Positions 19,083 to 27,300 of a DNA stretch of 35,008 nt are shown here, one piece after another. Location of the stretch: assembly GCF_030695085.1 (NCBI RefSeq), contig NZ_JAUYTS010000172.1, positions 1 through 35,008 of the forward strand. Reading direction: 5' to 3'. Both the position numbers and the translations under genes were made by a program. The notes under the pieces were generated by a model. That model searched no databases. It saw only the letters and a list, made by a program, of their open reading frames with translations, and had not been told where the DNA came from. Position 1 is the first letter of the stretch. Each line of letters starts with the position of its first letter. This stretch comes from Falsiroseomonas sp. GTDB lineage: Bacteria; Pseudomonadota; Alphaproteobacteria; Acetobacterales; Acetobacteraceae.

Positions 19083-20237
19083 CTACTCCGCCGCCTGCGC
19101 CGGCTCGGCCGCCGTCGCCGCCGCCGCGGCCTCGGCGTCCTTCGCGGCCTTCATCGCCGCCGCCCGCGTCTCCACAAGCTGCACGATGTGCTCCACCATC
19201 TCCTCGGTCTTCACCGTGTGGCTGGTCTTGCCCATGCCGTAGACCATATGCGTGCCCGCCCCGCCGCCGGTCAGGCCGATATCCGTCATCAGCGCCTCGC
19301 CCGGCCCGTTCACCACGCAGCCGATGATCGAAAGGCTGATCGGCTGGTCGATATGCGCCAGCCGGTCCTCCAGCTTCTCCACCGTGCGGATCACGTCGAA
19401 GCCCTGCCGGGCGCAGGAGGGGCAGGAGATGACCTTCACGCCGCGATGGCGGATATGCAGCGATTTCAGCAGGTCCCAGCCCACCGAGACCTCCTCCTCC
19501 GGCTCCGCGGACAGCGAGACCCGCAGCGTGTCGCCGATGCCGGCCCAGAGCAGGGACCCCAGCCCGATGGCGGATTTCACCGTCCCCGCCCGGCGCCCGC
19601 CGGCTTCCGTGATGCCGATATGCAACGGGTGGTCGCAGGCCTCCGCCAGTTGCTGATAGGCGGCGACCGCCAGGAAGACGTCACTCGCCTTCACGCTGAT
19701 CTTGAACTCGTCAAAGCCTTCCTGCAGCAGGTGGTCGGCGTGCCACAGCGCGCTCTCAACCAGCGCCTCCGGGTTCGGCTCCCCGTATTTCTCCAGCAGG
19801 TGCTTCTCCAGGCTGCCCGCATTGACGCCGATGCGGATGGAACAGCCATGGTCGCGGGCGGCCTTCACCACCTCCTTCACGCGTTCCTTGGAGCCGATAT
19901 TGCCCGGGTTGATGCGCAGGCAGGCGGCGCCGGCCTGGGCGGCCTCGATGGCGCGGCGGTAGTGGAAATGCACATCCGCGACGATCGGGACATTCACCTC
20001 CCGCACGATCTCGGCCAGGGCGGCGGTGGCTTCCTCCGTCGGCACGGAAACGCGGACGATGTCGACGCCCGCCAGTTCGGATTTGCGGATCTGCGCGATG
20101 GTGGCCGCCGCATCTTCGGTCGGCGTATTGGTCATGGTCTGCACGGTGATCGGGCTGTCGCCGCCCACCGGCACCCGGCCGACATGGATCAGCCGCGACT
20201 TGCGGCGGATGATCTCCTGGTAGGGGCGGTAGGACAT
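19083..20237 (-). CDS. ispG: 4-hydroxy-3-methylbut-2-en-1-yl diphosphate synthase (flavodoxin)
   Basis: A 384-residue iron-sulfur enzyme of the MEP isoprenoid pathway that converts the cyclic diphosphate MEcPP to HMBPP. The TIM-barrel start [18 protein letters not shown] is typical. The 4Fe-4S ligands are Cys272 and Cys275 in [10 protein letters not shown] and Cys307 in [10 protein letters not shown], with Glu314 as the fourth ligand. A C-terminal Ala-rich tail of about 20 residues is unusual in composition but harmless. It lies 116 bases after rodZ, as in many relatives, and 4 bases before the MntA-like gene. Confidence 0.96.
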   Translation of the reverse strand: MSYRPYQEIIRRKSRLIHVGRVPVGGDSPITVQTMTNTPTEDAAATIAQIRKSELAGVDIVRVSVPTEEATAALAEIVREVNVPIVADVHFHYRRAIEAAQAGAACLRINPGNIGSKERVKEVVKAARDHGCSIRIGVNAGSLEKHLLEKYGEPNPEALVESALWHADHLLQEGFDEFKISVKASDVFLAVAAYQQLAEACDHPLHIGITEAGGRRAGTVKSAIGLGSLLWAGIGDTLRVSLSAEPEEEVSVGWDLLKSLHIRHRGVKVISCPSCARQGFDVIRTVEKLEDRLAHIDQPISLSIIGCVVNGPGEALMTDIGLTGGGAGTHMVYGMGKTSHTVKTEEMVEHIVQLVETRAAAMKAAKDAEAAAAATAAEPAQAAE

Positions 20238-20262
20238 GGGGTTTCCCTGATCTCTGCCATGC

Positions 20263-20280
20263 GGCGCGACGGGTCGCGCC
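20263..20280. other. Perfect short inverted repeat upstream of ispG
   Basis: The arms ggcgcgac and gtcgcgcc are separated by two bases, giving an 18-base near-palindrome 26 bases ahead of the ispG ATG on the minus strand. It could be a protein-binding site or a small hairpin. No regulator can be named. Confidence 0.4.
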
Positions 20281-20333
20281 CCCTCAGCATAGGGTGCCGG
20301 TGCCGACTCTCACAGGGGGGACGCGGGAGGAGG

Positions 20334-20354
20334 AGCGCAGGACGAGCCTGCGCT
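20334..20354 (-). terminator. Terminator-like hairpin at the rodZ stop
   Basis: The arms agcgcagg (20334-20341) and cctgcgct (20347-20354) are perfect complements around a 5-base loop, touching the last base of the rodZ stop codon. On the minus strand it is followed by CCTCCTCCC rather than T residues. It may reduce read-through from rodZ into ispG. Confidence 0.4.
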
Positions 20355-21412
20355 CAGCGCCGCGGCAGGACGGCGGCGGTGGGGCCTTCCGGGGATTGGC
20401 GCAGCCGGTCGGGCGCCAGCGGAATGTTGCGCCGGACGCCGACCTGGCCCTCCAGCACCTCGGACAGCGCGCCGTCGACGACAATCTCCAGCCCCTGCGC
20501 CCGGCCGGTATCCAGCAGCAGATTGTCCCGCAGCGGCACCGCCCAGGATTCGCCCGGCCGCAGCACCCGGTTCACCAGGACCTGGCCGGAACGCGGGTCG
20601 CGCACCTGCACCCAGGCGCCGTCCGGCCCATCCGTCTTGGCGCGCAACGCCACGCGCGTGCCATCCGGCAGGCCGGGGATGACAATGGGCGGTGGCCCGG
20701 CCGGGGCCGCGGGCGGCAACGGGGCCGCGGCGACGGGGGCTGGCGGCACCACCGGCGGCGGCACAGCCGGCACGGTGGCCGCCTGGGCCGAGGTATTGGC
20801 GTTGGACCCCGAACCACCCGGCAACTGGGCCAGCCCGCCCGGTGGCGGCAGCGCGCCCAGCGGCAGCGCCCCCACGGCCGGTATCTCGGCGCGGGCGGCC
20901 TCACGGCCCGGAAGCTGGCTGCGGCCCTGTTCCGCCGCCGCCTCAAGCCTCTGCGGCACCGGCGGCACCAGATCCACCGTGCGGTTGCCGGCGCCGGAGA
21001 TGTTGTACCAGGCGACATAGGCGCCAATCGCCAGCACCGCGCCCACCACCACCACGGCCCCGGCCGGCACGCCGCGTTCCGGCACCGGCTCGGGGAAGAT
21101 CAGATCCGTTTTGCGGTTCGCCCCGGCGCCGGACAGGTCGCGGAAGCGCCGCACCATCTCATCCGCATCCAGGCCGAGCGCCACCGAATAGGCGCGCACG
21201 AACCCCACGGCATAGGCCGGGCCGGGCAGGTCGCGGATGCGGCCTTCCTCCAGCGCTTCCAGATAGGGCCGGCGGATGCGCAGGCGCTGCGCCATTTCCT
21301 CCACCGACAGGCCGAGCGAGAGGCGCGAGTCGCGCAGATCCTCGCCGACACGGGCGGCCTCGGCGCCGCCGGTGTCGATGTGTCGCTGGGTGCGTTTCAG
21401 GTCATAAGCCAC
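20354..21412 (-). CDS. rodZ: RodZ-like cell-shape protein (HTH, membrane anchor, DUF4115)
   Basis: About 352 residues. A Cro/C1-type helix-turn-helix domain spans about 22-80 (RVGEDLRDSRLSLGLSVEEM, then RIRRPYLEALEEGRIRDLPG). A charged linker leads to one membrane segment at about 117-136. A Pro/Ala-rich periplasmic linker follows, then a DUF4115 beta domain ending in VGVRRNIPLAPDRLRQSPEG. RodZ links MreB filaments to the wall-elongation machinery. I prefer the GTG at 21410-21412, with GTAGGTG upstream as ribosome site; an ATG 27 bases earlier would add nine residues. It is followed by ispG, a common pairing. Confidence 0.87.
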   Translation of the reverse strand: MAYDLKRTQRHIDTGGAEAARVGEDLRDSRLSLGLSVEEMAQRLRIRRPYLEALEEGRIRDLPGPAYAVGFVRAYSVALGLDADEMVRRFRDLSGAGANRKTDLIFPEPVPERGVPAGAVVVVGAVLAIGAYVAWYNISGAGNRTVDLVPPVPQRLEAAAEQGRSQLPGREAARAEIPAVGALPLGALPPPGGLAQLPGGSGSNANTSAQAATVPAVPPPVVPPAPVAAAPLPPAAPAGPPPIVIPGLPDGTRVALRAKTDGPDGAWVQVRDPRSGQVLVNRVLRPGESWAVPLRDNLLLDTGRAQGLEIVVDGALSEVLEGQVGVRRNIPLAPDRLRQSPEGPTAAVLPRR

Positions 21413-21493
21413 GGCTGAGACACCTACCGCGCGGCACATTGCGCCGCAAACCGATTCCGGCCCGAGCGATGCCAATTCTGCGGATGCGTCGTG

Positions 21494-22537
21494 CTATCCG
21501 CGGCGCGCCGCCAGCGCCATCGCGGCCTGGGTGATGAGTTCCTGCACGATCTCCGCCACCGGCTGTTCGCGCGTGACCAGGCCCACGCTCTGCCCGGCCA
21601 TCAGCGATCCGTTCTCGACATCGCCATCGATCACCGCACGGCGCAGCGCACCGGCCCAGAAATGCTCGATCTCGAGTTGCGCCGCGCCCTTCTCCACCTC
21701 GCCGGCCAGGAAGCGGCGGATGGTTTCCGCCTGATGCTCCAGGAAGCGCTTGGTGCCGCCATTCTGCAGCGCGCGCACCGGGATCACGGGGAAGCGTTCA
21801 TCCAGCTGGATGGTCGGCAGCGCATCCCGCGCGGCGCCGCGGATGAAGGCCTTCTTGAAATTCGCGTGCGCGATGGATTCGGTGGCGCAGACGAAGCGCG
21901 TGCCGAGCTGCGCGCCGGCCGCGCCCATCTCGAGGTAGGACAGGATCGCCTCACCCCGGCCGATGCCGCCGGCGACGAAGACCGGCACGTCGCGGATATG
22001 CGGCAGGATCTCCTGCGCCAGCACGGTCAGCGAGACGGGGCCGATATGCCCCCCGGCCTCGCTGCCCTCGATCACCAGCGCATCGGCGCCCGACCGCACC
22101 AGCTTCTTGGCCAGCGCCAGAGCGGGCGCGAAGCACACCACCTTGGCGCCGCCATCCTTGGCCGCCTTGATGGCGGCGCCGGGCGGGATGCCGCCGGCGA
22201 AGACGATGTGCCCCACCTTGTGGTCGATGCAGGTCTGGACGAGCTGTTCCAGCCTGGGGTGCATCGTGATCAGGTTCACGCCGAACGGCTTCTGGGTCAG
22301 CGCCTGGGTGGCGATGATTTCCTCCGCCAGGCGCGGCGGTTCCATCGCGCCGCAGGCGATGACGCCGAAGGCGCCGGCATTGGACAGCGCCGCGACCAGG
22401 TTGCGCTCACTGACCCAGGACATGGCGCCACCCATGATGGCGTAGCGGCTGCCGAAGAAGGCGGCGCCACGCGCCATCAGCGCATCGACGGCGGCCAGGC
22501 ACTCTGCCGGGGGGGTTGTGGTCGTCAGCGCATCCAT
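21494..22537 (-). CDS. Nitronate monooxygenase / 2-nitropropane dioxygenase family flavoprotein
   Basis: A 347-residue FMN-dependent TIM-barrel protein. IMGGAMSWVSERNLVAALSN near 35-54 and FGVIACGAM start the barrel; ADALVIEGSEAGGHIGP carries the Gly-rich FMN-binding stretch with the conserved His; PVFVAGGIGRGEAILSYLEMGAAG (split in two strands) is the phosphate-binding region. The family oxidises alkyl nitronates such as propionate-3-nitronate, though many members have unknown substrates, and some are enoyl-ACP reductase-like. I chose the ATG at 22535-22537; it is 4 bases after the lysC stop. A longer reading overlaps lysC by 44 bases. Its place between lysC and rodZ suggests cotranscription, not a shared pathway. 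Confidence 0.88.
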   Translation of the reverse strand: MDALTTTTPPAECLAAVDALMARGAAFFGSRYAIMGGAMSWVSERNLVAALSNAGAFGVIACGAMEPPRLAEEIIATQALTQKPFGVNLITMHPRLEQLVQTCIDHKVGHIVFAGGIPPGAAIKAAKDGGAKVVCFAPALALAKKLVRSGADALVIEGSEAGGHIGPVSLTVLAQEILPHIRDVPVFVAGGIGRGEAILSYLEMGAAGAQLGTRFVCATESIAHANFKKAFIRGAARDALPTIQLDERFPVIPVRALQNGGTKRFLEHQAETIRRFLAGEVEKGAAQLEIEHFWAGALRRAVIDGDVENGSLMAGQSVGLVTREQPVAEIVQELITQAAMALAARRG

Positions 22538-22541
22538 CCGC

Positions 22542-23783
22542 TCAGCCCTCGCCACGGCGAGAGGGTTCGGGACCGTCCAGCCCATAGGCGGTGTGCAGCG
22601 CGCGCACCGCCAACTCGGTGTAGTCGGCGGAGACCAGCACGCTCACCTTGATCTCGCTGGTCGAGATCACCTGGATGTTGATGCCCTTCTCCGACAGCGT
22701 CTTGAACATGGTGGATGCGACGCCCGCATGGGTCCGCATGCCGATGCCGACGACCGAGATCTTCGCAACATCCGGATCGGCGATCAGCGCCTCGAAGCCG
22801 ATCTGGTCCTGCTGCTTCTCCAGAAGATCCTTGGCGCGCGGCAGGTCGGACCGGCCGAGGGTGAAGGTCATGTCCGTGGTGCCGTCGGCGCCCAGATTCT
22901 GGACGATCATGTCCACATTCACATTGGCCGCCGAAAGCGGGCCGAAGACGGAGGCGGCGATGCCGGGCCGGTCCGGCACGCGGCGGAGCGTCACCTTGGC
23001 CTCGTCCCGCGAATAGGCGATGCCGGACACGATGGGCTGTTCCACGATCTCATCCTCATCCACGACAAGCGAGCCTGGCTTGTCCTCGAAGCTCGACAGC
23101 ACCTGCACCCGCACCCGCTGCTTCATGGCGAGTTCCACGGAACGGGTCTGCAACACCTTGGCCCCGACCGAGGCGAGTTCCAGCATTTCCTCGTAGGAAA
23201 TCTTTTCCAGCTTGCGGGCGCGCGGCACGATGCGGGGGTCGGTCGTATAGACGCCATCCACATCGGTGTAGATATCGCAGCGATCCGCGCGGACGGCGGC
23301 GGCGATGGCGACGGCCGAAAGGTCGGACCCGCCGCGGCCCAGCGTGGTCACGCGGTTGTCCGGGCCGATGCCCTGGAAGCCGGCCACCACCGGCACCTGG
23401 CCCATCTGCATCCGCTCGATCAGCAGCGCACCCTCGATGCTGTCGACGCGCGCCTTGCCATGCGCGTTGTCGGTGCGGATCGGCACCTGCCAGCCCTGCC
23501 AGGACCGCGCATCCACCCCCACCGTCTGCAGCGCGATGGCCAGAAGGCCGATGGTCACCTGTTCGCCGGTCGCCACCACCGTGTCGTATTCCCGCGCATC
23601 ATGCAGCGGCGACAGTTCCTGGCACCATTTCACCAGCTGGTTGGTCACGCCGGACATGGCGGAAACCACCACGGCGACCTCATGGCCAGCCTCCACCTCG
23701 CGCTTCACGCGCATTGCCACGTTGCGGATACGGTCGAGGTCGGCGACGGAGGTGCCGCCGAACTTCATCACGATGCGGGCCAT
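22542..23783 (-). CDS. lysC: Aspartate kinase
   Basis: A 413-residue kinase that phosphorylates aspartate, the first step toward lysine, threonine and methionine. KFGGTSVAD at 7-15 is the kinase signature. GRGGSDLSAVA and YTDVDGVYTTDPR follow. Two ACT domains make up the C-terminal 150 residues (SVVGIGMRTHAGVASTMF is in the second) and should give feedback inhibition. I chose the ATG at 23781-23783 since homologues start just before IVMKFGG. It is divergent from ubiG across 144 bases, an arrangement common in alphaproteobacteria. Confidence 0.96.
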   Translation of the reverse strand: MARIVMKFGGTSVADLDRIRNVAMRVKREVEAGHEVAVVVSAMSGVTNQLVKWCQELSPLHDAREYDTVVATGEQVTIGLLAIALQTVGVDARSWQGWQVPIRTDNAHGKARVDSIEGALLIERMQMGQVPVVAGFQGIGPDNRVTTLGRGGSDLSAVAIAAAVRADRCDIYTDVDGVYTTDPRIVPRARKLEKISYEEMLELASVGAKVLQTRSVELAMKQRVRVQVLSSFEDKPGSLVVDEDEIVEQPIVSGIAYSRDEAKVTLRRVPDRPGIAASVFGPLSAANVNVDMIVQNLGADGTTDMTFTLGRSDLPRAKDLLEKQQDQIGFEALIADPDVAKISVVGIGMRTHAGVASTMFKTLSEKGINIQVISTSEIKVSVLVSADYTELAVRALHTAYGLDGPEPSRRGEG

Positions 23784-23927
23784 GCTCGGGTCCGGGGGGT
23801 AGGTCCAGGGGTTCGGGCGAGGCAACCCCTGTTGCGCCTCGCCGGGGCGCGGACAGATAACGGGGGGATGGCTCGCGGGCAACCATGTCCGGGATGTGAC
23901 GCGGGGCCCGACGAAGGAAATGCAGCC

Positions 23928-24623
23928 ATGAATGGCACGACGCTGGCGGCCGAGCGGGCCAAATTCGATGCGCTGGCCGGCCAGTGGTGGGACCCGGACG
24001 GCCCGATGAAGCCGCTGCACCGGATGAATGCGCTGCGGACGCGCTGGATCGCGGACCGGCTGGGCGGGAATTTGGCCGGCAAGACCATCCTGGATGCCGG
24101 CTGCGGCGCCGGCCTCGCCGCCGAGGCCTTCGCCCGCATGGGCGCCACCGTCACCGGCCTGGACGCCGCCGGCGCCGCGCTGGCCGCGGCCCGCACCCAT
24201 GCGGCGGCCGGTGGGCTGGCCATCGAATACCGCCAGGGCGCGCCGGAGGATCTGCTGGCGGAGGGTGCGCGGTTCGATGCCGTGGTGGCGCTGGAGGTGA
24301 TCGAGCATGTGGCTGACCGCGCGCAGTTCTGCGCGGCGCTGGCCGCACTCGCCAAGCCCGGCGCGCCGATCTTCCTCTCCACCCTGAACCGCACCGCACG
24401 ATCCTTCCTGTTCGCCAAGCTCGGCGCCGAATACCTGCTGCGGCTGCTGCCGGTGGGAACGCATGACTGGCGCATGTTCGTCACCCCCGGCGAGCTCGGC
24501 GCCGCGCTGCGCCCCACCGGCTACCGGATCACGGAGCTCGCCGGGATGAGCATGTCCCCCACCGGACAGTGGCGGGAAACGCGCGACCTGGCGGTGAACT
24601 ACCTGGCCATGGCCCGCCGCTGA
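23928..24623 (+). CDS. ubiG: Ubiquinone biosynthesis O-methyltransferase
   Basis: A 231-residue SAM-dependent enzyme that methylates two hydroxyl groups during ubiquinone synthesis. FDALAGQWWDPDGPMKPLHRMN near 13-34 is the UbiG-specific block. LDAGCGAGLAAEAFARMGA near 56-74 is the SAM loop, and ALEVIEHVAD, STLNRTARSF, LRLLPVGTHDW and the end MSMSPTGQWRETRDLAVNYL are all typical. The start ATG follows the ribosome site GAAGGAAA. No other ubi genes are in the window. It faces away from lysC. Confidence 0.96.
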   Translation: MNGTTLAAERAKFDALAGQWWDPDGPMKPLHRMNALRTRWIADRLGGNLAGKTILDAGCGAGLAAEAFARMGATVTGLDAAGAALAAARTHAAAGGLAIEYRQGAPEDLLAEGARFDAVVALEVIEHVADRAQFCAALAALAKPGAPIFLSTLNRTARSFLFAKLGAEYLLRLLPVGTHDWRMFVTPGELGAALRPTGYRITELAGMSMSPTGQWRETRDLAVNYLAMARR

Positions 24624-24973
24624 GGCCCCCCACTGGGCAAAACCTGCCGGTCAAGGCCGCACTTATCCCCAAAGCCGGGGATTTCCCTGGGGATAAGCCG
24701 TGGCATGTCCTGTGGAACCCCAGGCGGCAGCTTGCCGCGTTGCAATGTTCCTTCTGTGTTCGCGAAGCACCTGAAAATATTAATGAACCCGGCCGGTGTA
24801 TCCGGAGTGTCACACAAAGGTTTTCCACATTTGCGGGGGTAAAGCTGTGGAGAAACCATTGGGAAACTTCGCGCAGACGGTGCGCCGAAAGCCCGTTGAC
24901 AGCGGAAGCATGCAGATTGGCCAAGCGGGATCGTTGCCGGCCCCGGGGAACTGCATCGTGATATTTCGAATGA
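24624..24973. other. 350-base gene-free region with DnaA-box-like sites and a palindrome
   Basis: This is the longest stretch here without a convincing gene, and it is richer in A and T than its surroundings, notably 24771-24870 and 24955-24980. A perfect inverted repeat cttatcccc/ggggataag lies at 24662-24670 and 24689-24697. DnaA-box-like nonamers (consensus TTWTNCACA) are: TTTTCCACA at 24821-24829 (exact); TTATCCCCA at 24663-24671 and its complement at 24688-24696 (one mismatch each); TTCTCCACA on the minus strand at 24846-24854 (one mismatch); a two-mismatch site at 24711-24719. A TTGACA hexamer is at 24896-24901 without a good -10. Small ORFs here overlap on both strands and resemble nothing known. 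Confidence 0.6.
24662..24697. repeat. Inverted repeat with TTATCCCC arms
   Basis: The nine-base arms cttatcccc and ggggataag are perfect complements separated by 18 bases. The spacer itself holds ccgggg and ccctgg, which extend pairing loosely. It begins 38 bases past the ubiG stop, so it could be a terminator-like stem or a pair of inverted protein-binding sites. Confidence 0.6.
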
Positions 24974-25660
24974 TTAACGGCGCGGCAGCCAGGCGGTGAA
25001 TTCCCGGGCGAGCCAGGCGGCCTGTTCCGGTTTCAGCTCCCGCTCATGCCGGGCGGGCACCGCCTTGTTGCGGTAGGTGAAGGCAAAGCGCTGCACCCAC
25101 AGCCGCACCAGCCAGTTCGGGCAGGATATCCCCAGATCAGCCTTGATCGCCTCCACCGCCTCGGCCATGCGGAAGGCGCAGATGGTGTAGTCCAGCTTCA
25201 GGGTGCGCGGCAGCGCCGCCCAGATGGCCTGTTCGCCGAGGTAGCGCCGCACACCGGCCACCGCATCCTCCAGCGTCACGAATTCGGCGAAGGCCACCTC
25301 CCCCCGGCTGCGCGCCAGCCGCCCGGCATCCAGCAGGGACAGGCAGATATCGCGCGGGTCGCGGTGGTTCACATGGGCCGAGACCAGCCCCTGCGCCGCC
25401 AGCGCCTGGTATTCCGCCACCCAGTCCGGGCCGGGGCAGGCATGGGTCTTCACCAGCAGGATGCGCCCCTCCGCCGCCGCCGCCAGGCCGCGCAGCGCCT
25501 CGGCCGTCAGCGCCTGGGCGAAGTTCACCTTGTGGCCGCCGGGCAGCAACGCCTCCGGCAGCAGGGGCTGGCGGTGGCCGCCGAGGCGGGCCACGGCCTT
25601 GGCCAGTTCGAAGGCGAGCGTGCTGCCGGATTTCGGGATGCCATAGCTGAAGACGAGCAT
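24974..25660 (-). CDS. Sulfotransferase-like protein
   Basis: A 228-residue protein of the sulfotransferase superfamily, which moves a sulfuryl group from PAPS to an acceptor. GIPKSGSTLAFELAKAV at about 7-23 is the 5'-phosphosulfate-binding loop. HVNHRDPRDICLSLL near 97-111 is the 3'-phosphate-binding block, with RDPRD as core. KLDYTICAFRMAEAVEAI fits the later helical part. It is short for the family but has both cofactor motifs. The acceptor is unknown; a glycan or small metabolite is possible. It starts 15 bases after the DUF1178 gene on the same strand and probably belongs to the same message. Its 3' end borders the AT-richer intergenic region. Confidence 0.82.
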   Translation of the reverse strand: MLVFSYGIPKSGSTLAFELAKAVARLGGHRQPLLPEALLPGGHKVNFAQALTAEALRGLAAAAEGRILLVKTHACPGPDWVAEYQALAAQGLVSAHVNHRDPRDICLSLLDAGRLARSRGEVAFAEFVTLEDAVAGVRRYLGEQAIWAALPRTLKLDYTICAFRMAEAVEAIKADLGISCPNWLVRLWVQRFAFTYRNKAVPARHERELKPEQAAWLAREFTAWLPRR

Positions 25661-25675
25661 CCGGAGGGGCTCCGT

Positions 25676-26191
25676 TCAGCTATCCGCGCGCGAGACCCAG
25701 GGCAGGCGGGCGATATCGATGCCGTCCTCGGCCAGCGCCTCGGCCTCGGCCTCGGTCGCCTCGCCATAGATGCCGCGGGATTCGACCTCGCCATTGTGGA
25801 TCTTGCGCGCTTCTTCGGCGAAGCCGTCGCCGACATAGTCGCAGGATTTCTCCACCTCGGCGCGCAGGCGCTGCAGCATGGAAAGAAGCTGCGCCGGGAT
25901 CGGCCCGGCGGCGACGCGCTGGGACATGCCGCCATCTTCCGGCGGCGGGCTGGTGGGCGGGGGCGTGGGCGCCTCGGCGGGCTTGCCGTCCTCCTCCACA
26001 ACCGGCGCCGGCGCGGCCTTCTTGCGGGATTTGCGGACGGCCGGCGCCATCAGGGCGCGGGTGACCTGGGTGCTGCCGCAATGCGGGCACTCCACCAGGC
26101 CGGCAGCGGCCAGCTTCTCGAAGCCCGCGCTGTCCTGGAACCAGCCATCGAACTCATGCGTCGCGGCGCAGCGAAGCTGGTAGTGGATCAT
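25676..26191 (-). CDS. DUF1178 family protein
   Basis: A 171-residue protein. MIHYQLRCAATHEFDGWFQD at 1-20 and the zinc-knuckle-like VECPHCGSTQVTRALMAPAV near 34-53 are the DUF1178 signature. A Pro/Ala/Lys-rich linker follows, then a conserved helical end (SCDYVGDGFAEEARKIHNGE, then RGIYGEAT) and a short acidic tail. Cys11, Cys36 and Cys39 could bind zinc. I chose the ATG at 26189-26191 because MIxYxLxC is the family's usual start; an upstream start adds 17 unrelated residues. Function is unknown. The gene is 28 bases downstream of grxC, a neighbour in many alphaproteobacteria. Confidence 0.9.
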   Translation of the reverse strand: MIHYQLRCAATHEFDGWFQDSAGFEKLAAAGLVECPHCGSTQVTRALMAPAVRKSRKKAAPAPVVEEDGKPAEAPTPPPTSPPPEDGGMSQRVAAGPIPAQLLSMLQRLRAEVEKSCDYVGDGFAEEARKIHNGEVESRGIYGEATEAEAEALAEDGIDIARLPWVSRADS

Positions 26192-26219
26192 GCCATTCGG
26201 TCCCTGCGGATCGCGGGCC

Positions 26220-26477
26220 TCATCCGGCCAGCAGCGGATCAAGCCCGCCCTTGCGGTCCAGCGCCATCAGATCGTCGCAGCCGCCGATATGGCGGCCATC
26301 GATGAAGATTTGCGGCACGGAGGTGCGACCACCGGAACGCGTCTGCGCCTCCCGCCGGGCATCCGAGCCATTGGGCGCGTATTTTTCCTCGAACTCCACC
26401 CCCTTGCGGGTCAGCAGCGCCATGGCGCGCGAGCAATAGGGGCAGAAATCCTGGGTGTAGATCTCGATCTTGGCCAT
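26220..26477 (-). CDS. grxC: Glutaredoxin 3
   Basis: An 85-residue dithiol glutaredoxin that reduces disulfides and glutathione adducts with glutathione. CPYC is at residues 12-15. TSVPQIFIDGRHIGGCDDL has the cis-Pro and the glutathione-binding GGCDD block. Length matches GrxC (82-87). I chose the ATG at 26475-26477, which gives MAKIEIYTQ; a longer frame adds 33 residues without glutaredoxin character. It is 49 bases after comF and before the DUF1178 gene on the same strand. Confidence 0.95.
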   Translation of the reverse strand: MAKIEIYTQDFCPYCSRAMALLTRKGVEFEEKYAPNGSDARREAQTRSGGRTSVPQIFIDGRHIGGCDDLMALDRKGGLDPLLAG

Positions 26478-26526
26478 TTTGCTGAAATCGGGCCGCGCGG
26501 GGCTGCGGTCAAGCCTCCCGCTGCGG

Positions 26527-27300
26527 TCAGCCTTCCGCCAGGCGCGGGTCCGGCACGCGGGCGGCGGCCAGCACATCCACCGCGGTGGCGCCGGCCGCCA
26601 GCAGCGCCAGCGCGCAGGCCTCCGCCGTGGCGCCGGAGGTCATCACATCATCCACCAGCAGCACCCGCCGGCCGGCCACGCGCCGCGCCGCGGCCGGCGT
26701 CAGGCGGAAGGCGCCGGCGAGCAATGCGGCGCGTTCCGCCGCGCTGCGGTCACCCAACGGCGGCGTGGCGCGAGGGCGCCGCAGCAGGTCCGGGATGCAG
26801 GGCCGGCCGGACAGCACGGCCAGCCGCCGGGCGAGCAGCGCCGCCTGGTTGTAGCGCCGCGCCAGCAGCCGCCGCCAATGCAGCGGCACCGGCGCCAGCA
26901 GATCCGCCCGGCCGAGCAGTTCCGCCCCGGCACGCGCCATCATCGCCGCCAGCGGCCCGGCCAGTTCCGGCCGGTCCGCATGCTTGAAGGGCAGCACCAG
27001 GCGCTGCGCCCCGGCATCATAGCGCAGCGCCGCGCGGGCGGCGGCGAAGGCGGGCGGGCGGGCGAGGCAGGATGGGCAGACCCCGCCCGGCCCGGCCTGG
27101 CCGGCATGGATGAAAGGCACGCCGCAATGTGCGCAGTAGGGCGCCGTCACCTGGGTCAGCAGGCGAAAACAGTCGCCGCATTGCGTGCCCTGGCGCTCCA
27201 CCGGCGCCTCGCAGGTCAGGCAGTTGGGCGGCAGCAGCGTATCCAGCGCGATGCGGCCCAGCCTGTTGAGAAGCGCGCTACCAGGCGCCGAAGGGGGCAT
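26527..27300 (-). CDS. ComF family phosphoribosyltransferase-like protein
   Basis: A 257-residue protein. The N-terminal double zinc-ribbon has Cys pairs at 27/30, 41/44, 56/59 and 75/78. The C-terminal type I phosphoribosyltransferase domain has the PRPP loop VLLVDDVMTSGAT at 213-225. Relatives aid uptake of DNA in competence (ComF) or metabolism (GntX), and the exact role is often unclear. I chose the ATG at 27298-27300; another ATG two codons earlier is equally possible. Either way the start overlaps the end of the rhodanese gene by 23-29 bases, so the two are probably coupled. Confidence 0.9.
   Translation of the reverse strand: MPPSAPGSALLNRLGRIALDTLLPPNCLTCEAPVERQGTQCGDCFRLLTQVTAPYCAHCGVPFIHAGQAGPGGVCPSCLARPPAFAAARAALRYDAGAQRLVLPFKHADRPELAGPLAAMMARAGAELLGRADLLAPVPLHWRRLLARRYNQAALLARRLAVLSGRPCIPDLLRRPRATPPLGDRSAAERAALLAGAFRLTPAAARRVAGRRVLLVDDVMTSGATAEACALALLAAGATAVDVLAAARVPDPRLAEG

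Noticed and set aside
22518..23927. Long N-terminal extension of ubiG reading back through lysC
   Set aside because: The extension is antisense to lysC; UbiG homology begins only at the ATG at 23928.
23784..23927. Lysine riboswitch in the lysC leader
   Set aside because: The gap is only 144 bases and shared with a divergent gene, and no riboswitch core was recognised.
24896..24925. TTGACA hexamer taken as a sigma-70 promoter
   Set aside because: No reasonable -10 hexamer lies 16-18 bases downstream and no gene follows on that strand.
24529..24999. Several small ORFs on both strands in the ubiG-sulfotransferase gap
   Set aside because: They overlap one another, lack ribosome sites and family motifs, and the DNA shows palindromes and box-like sites instead.
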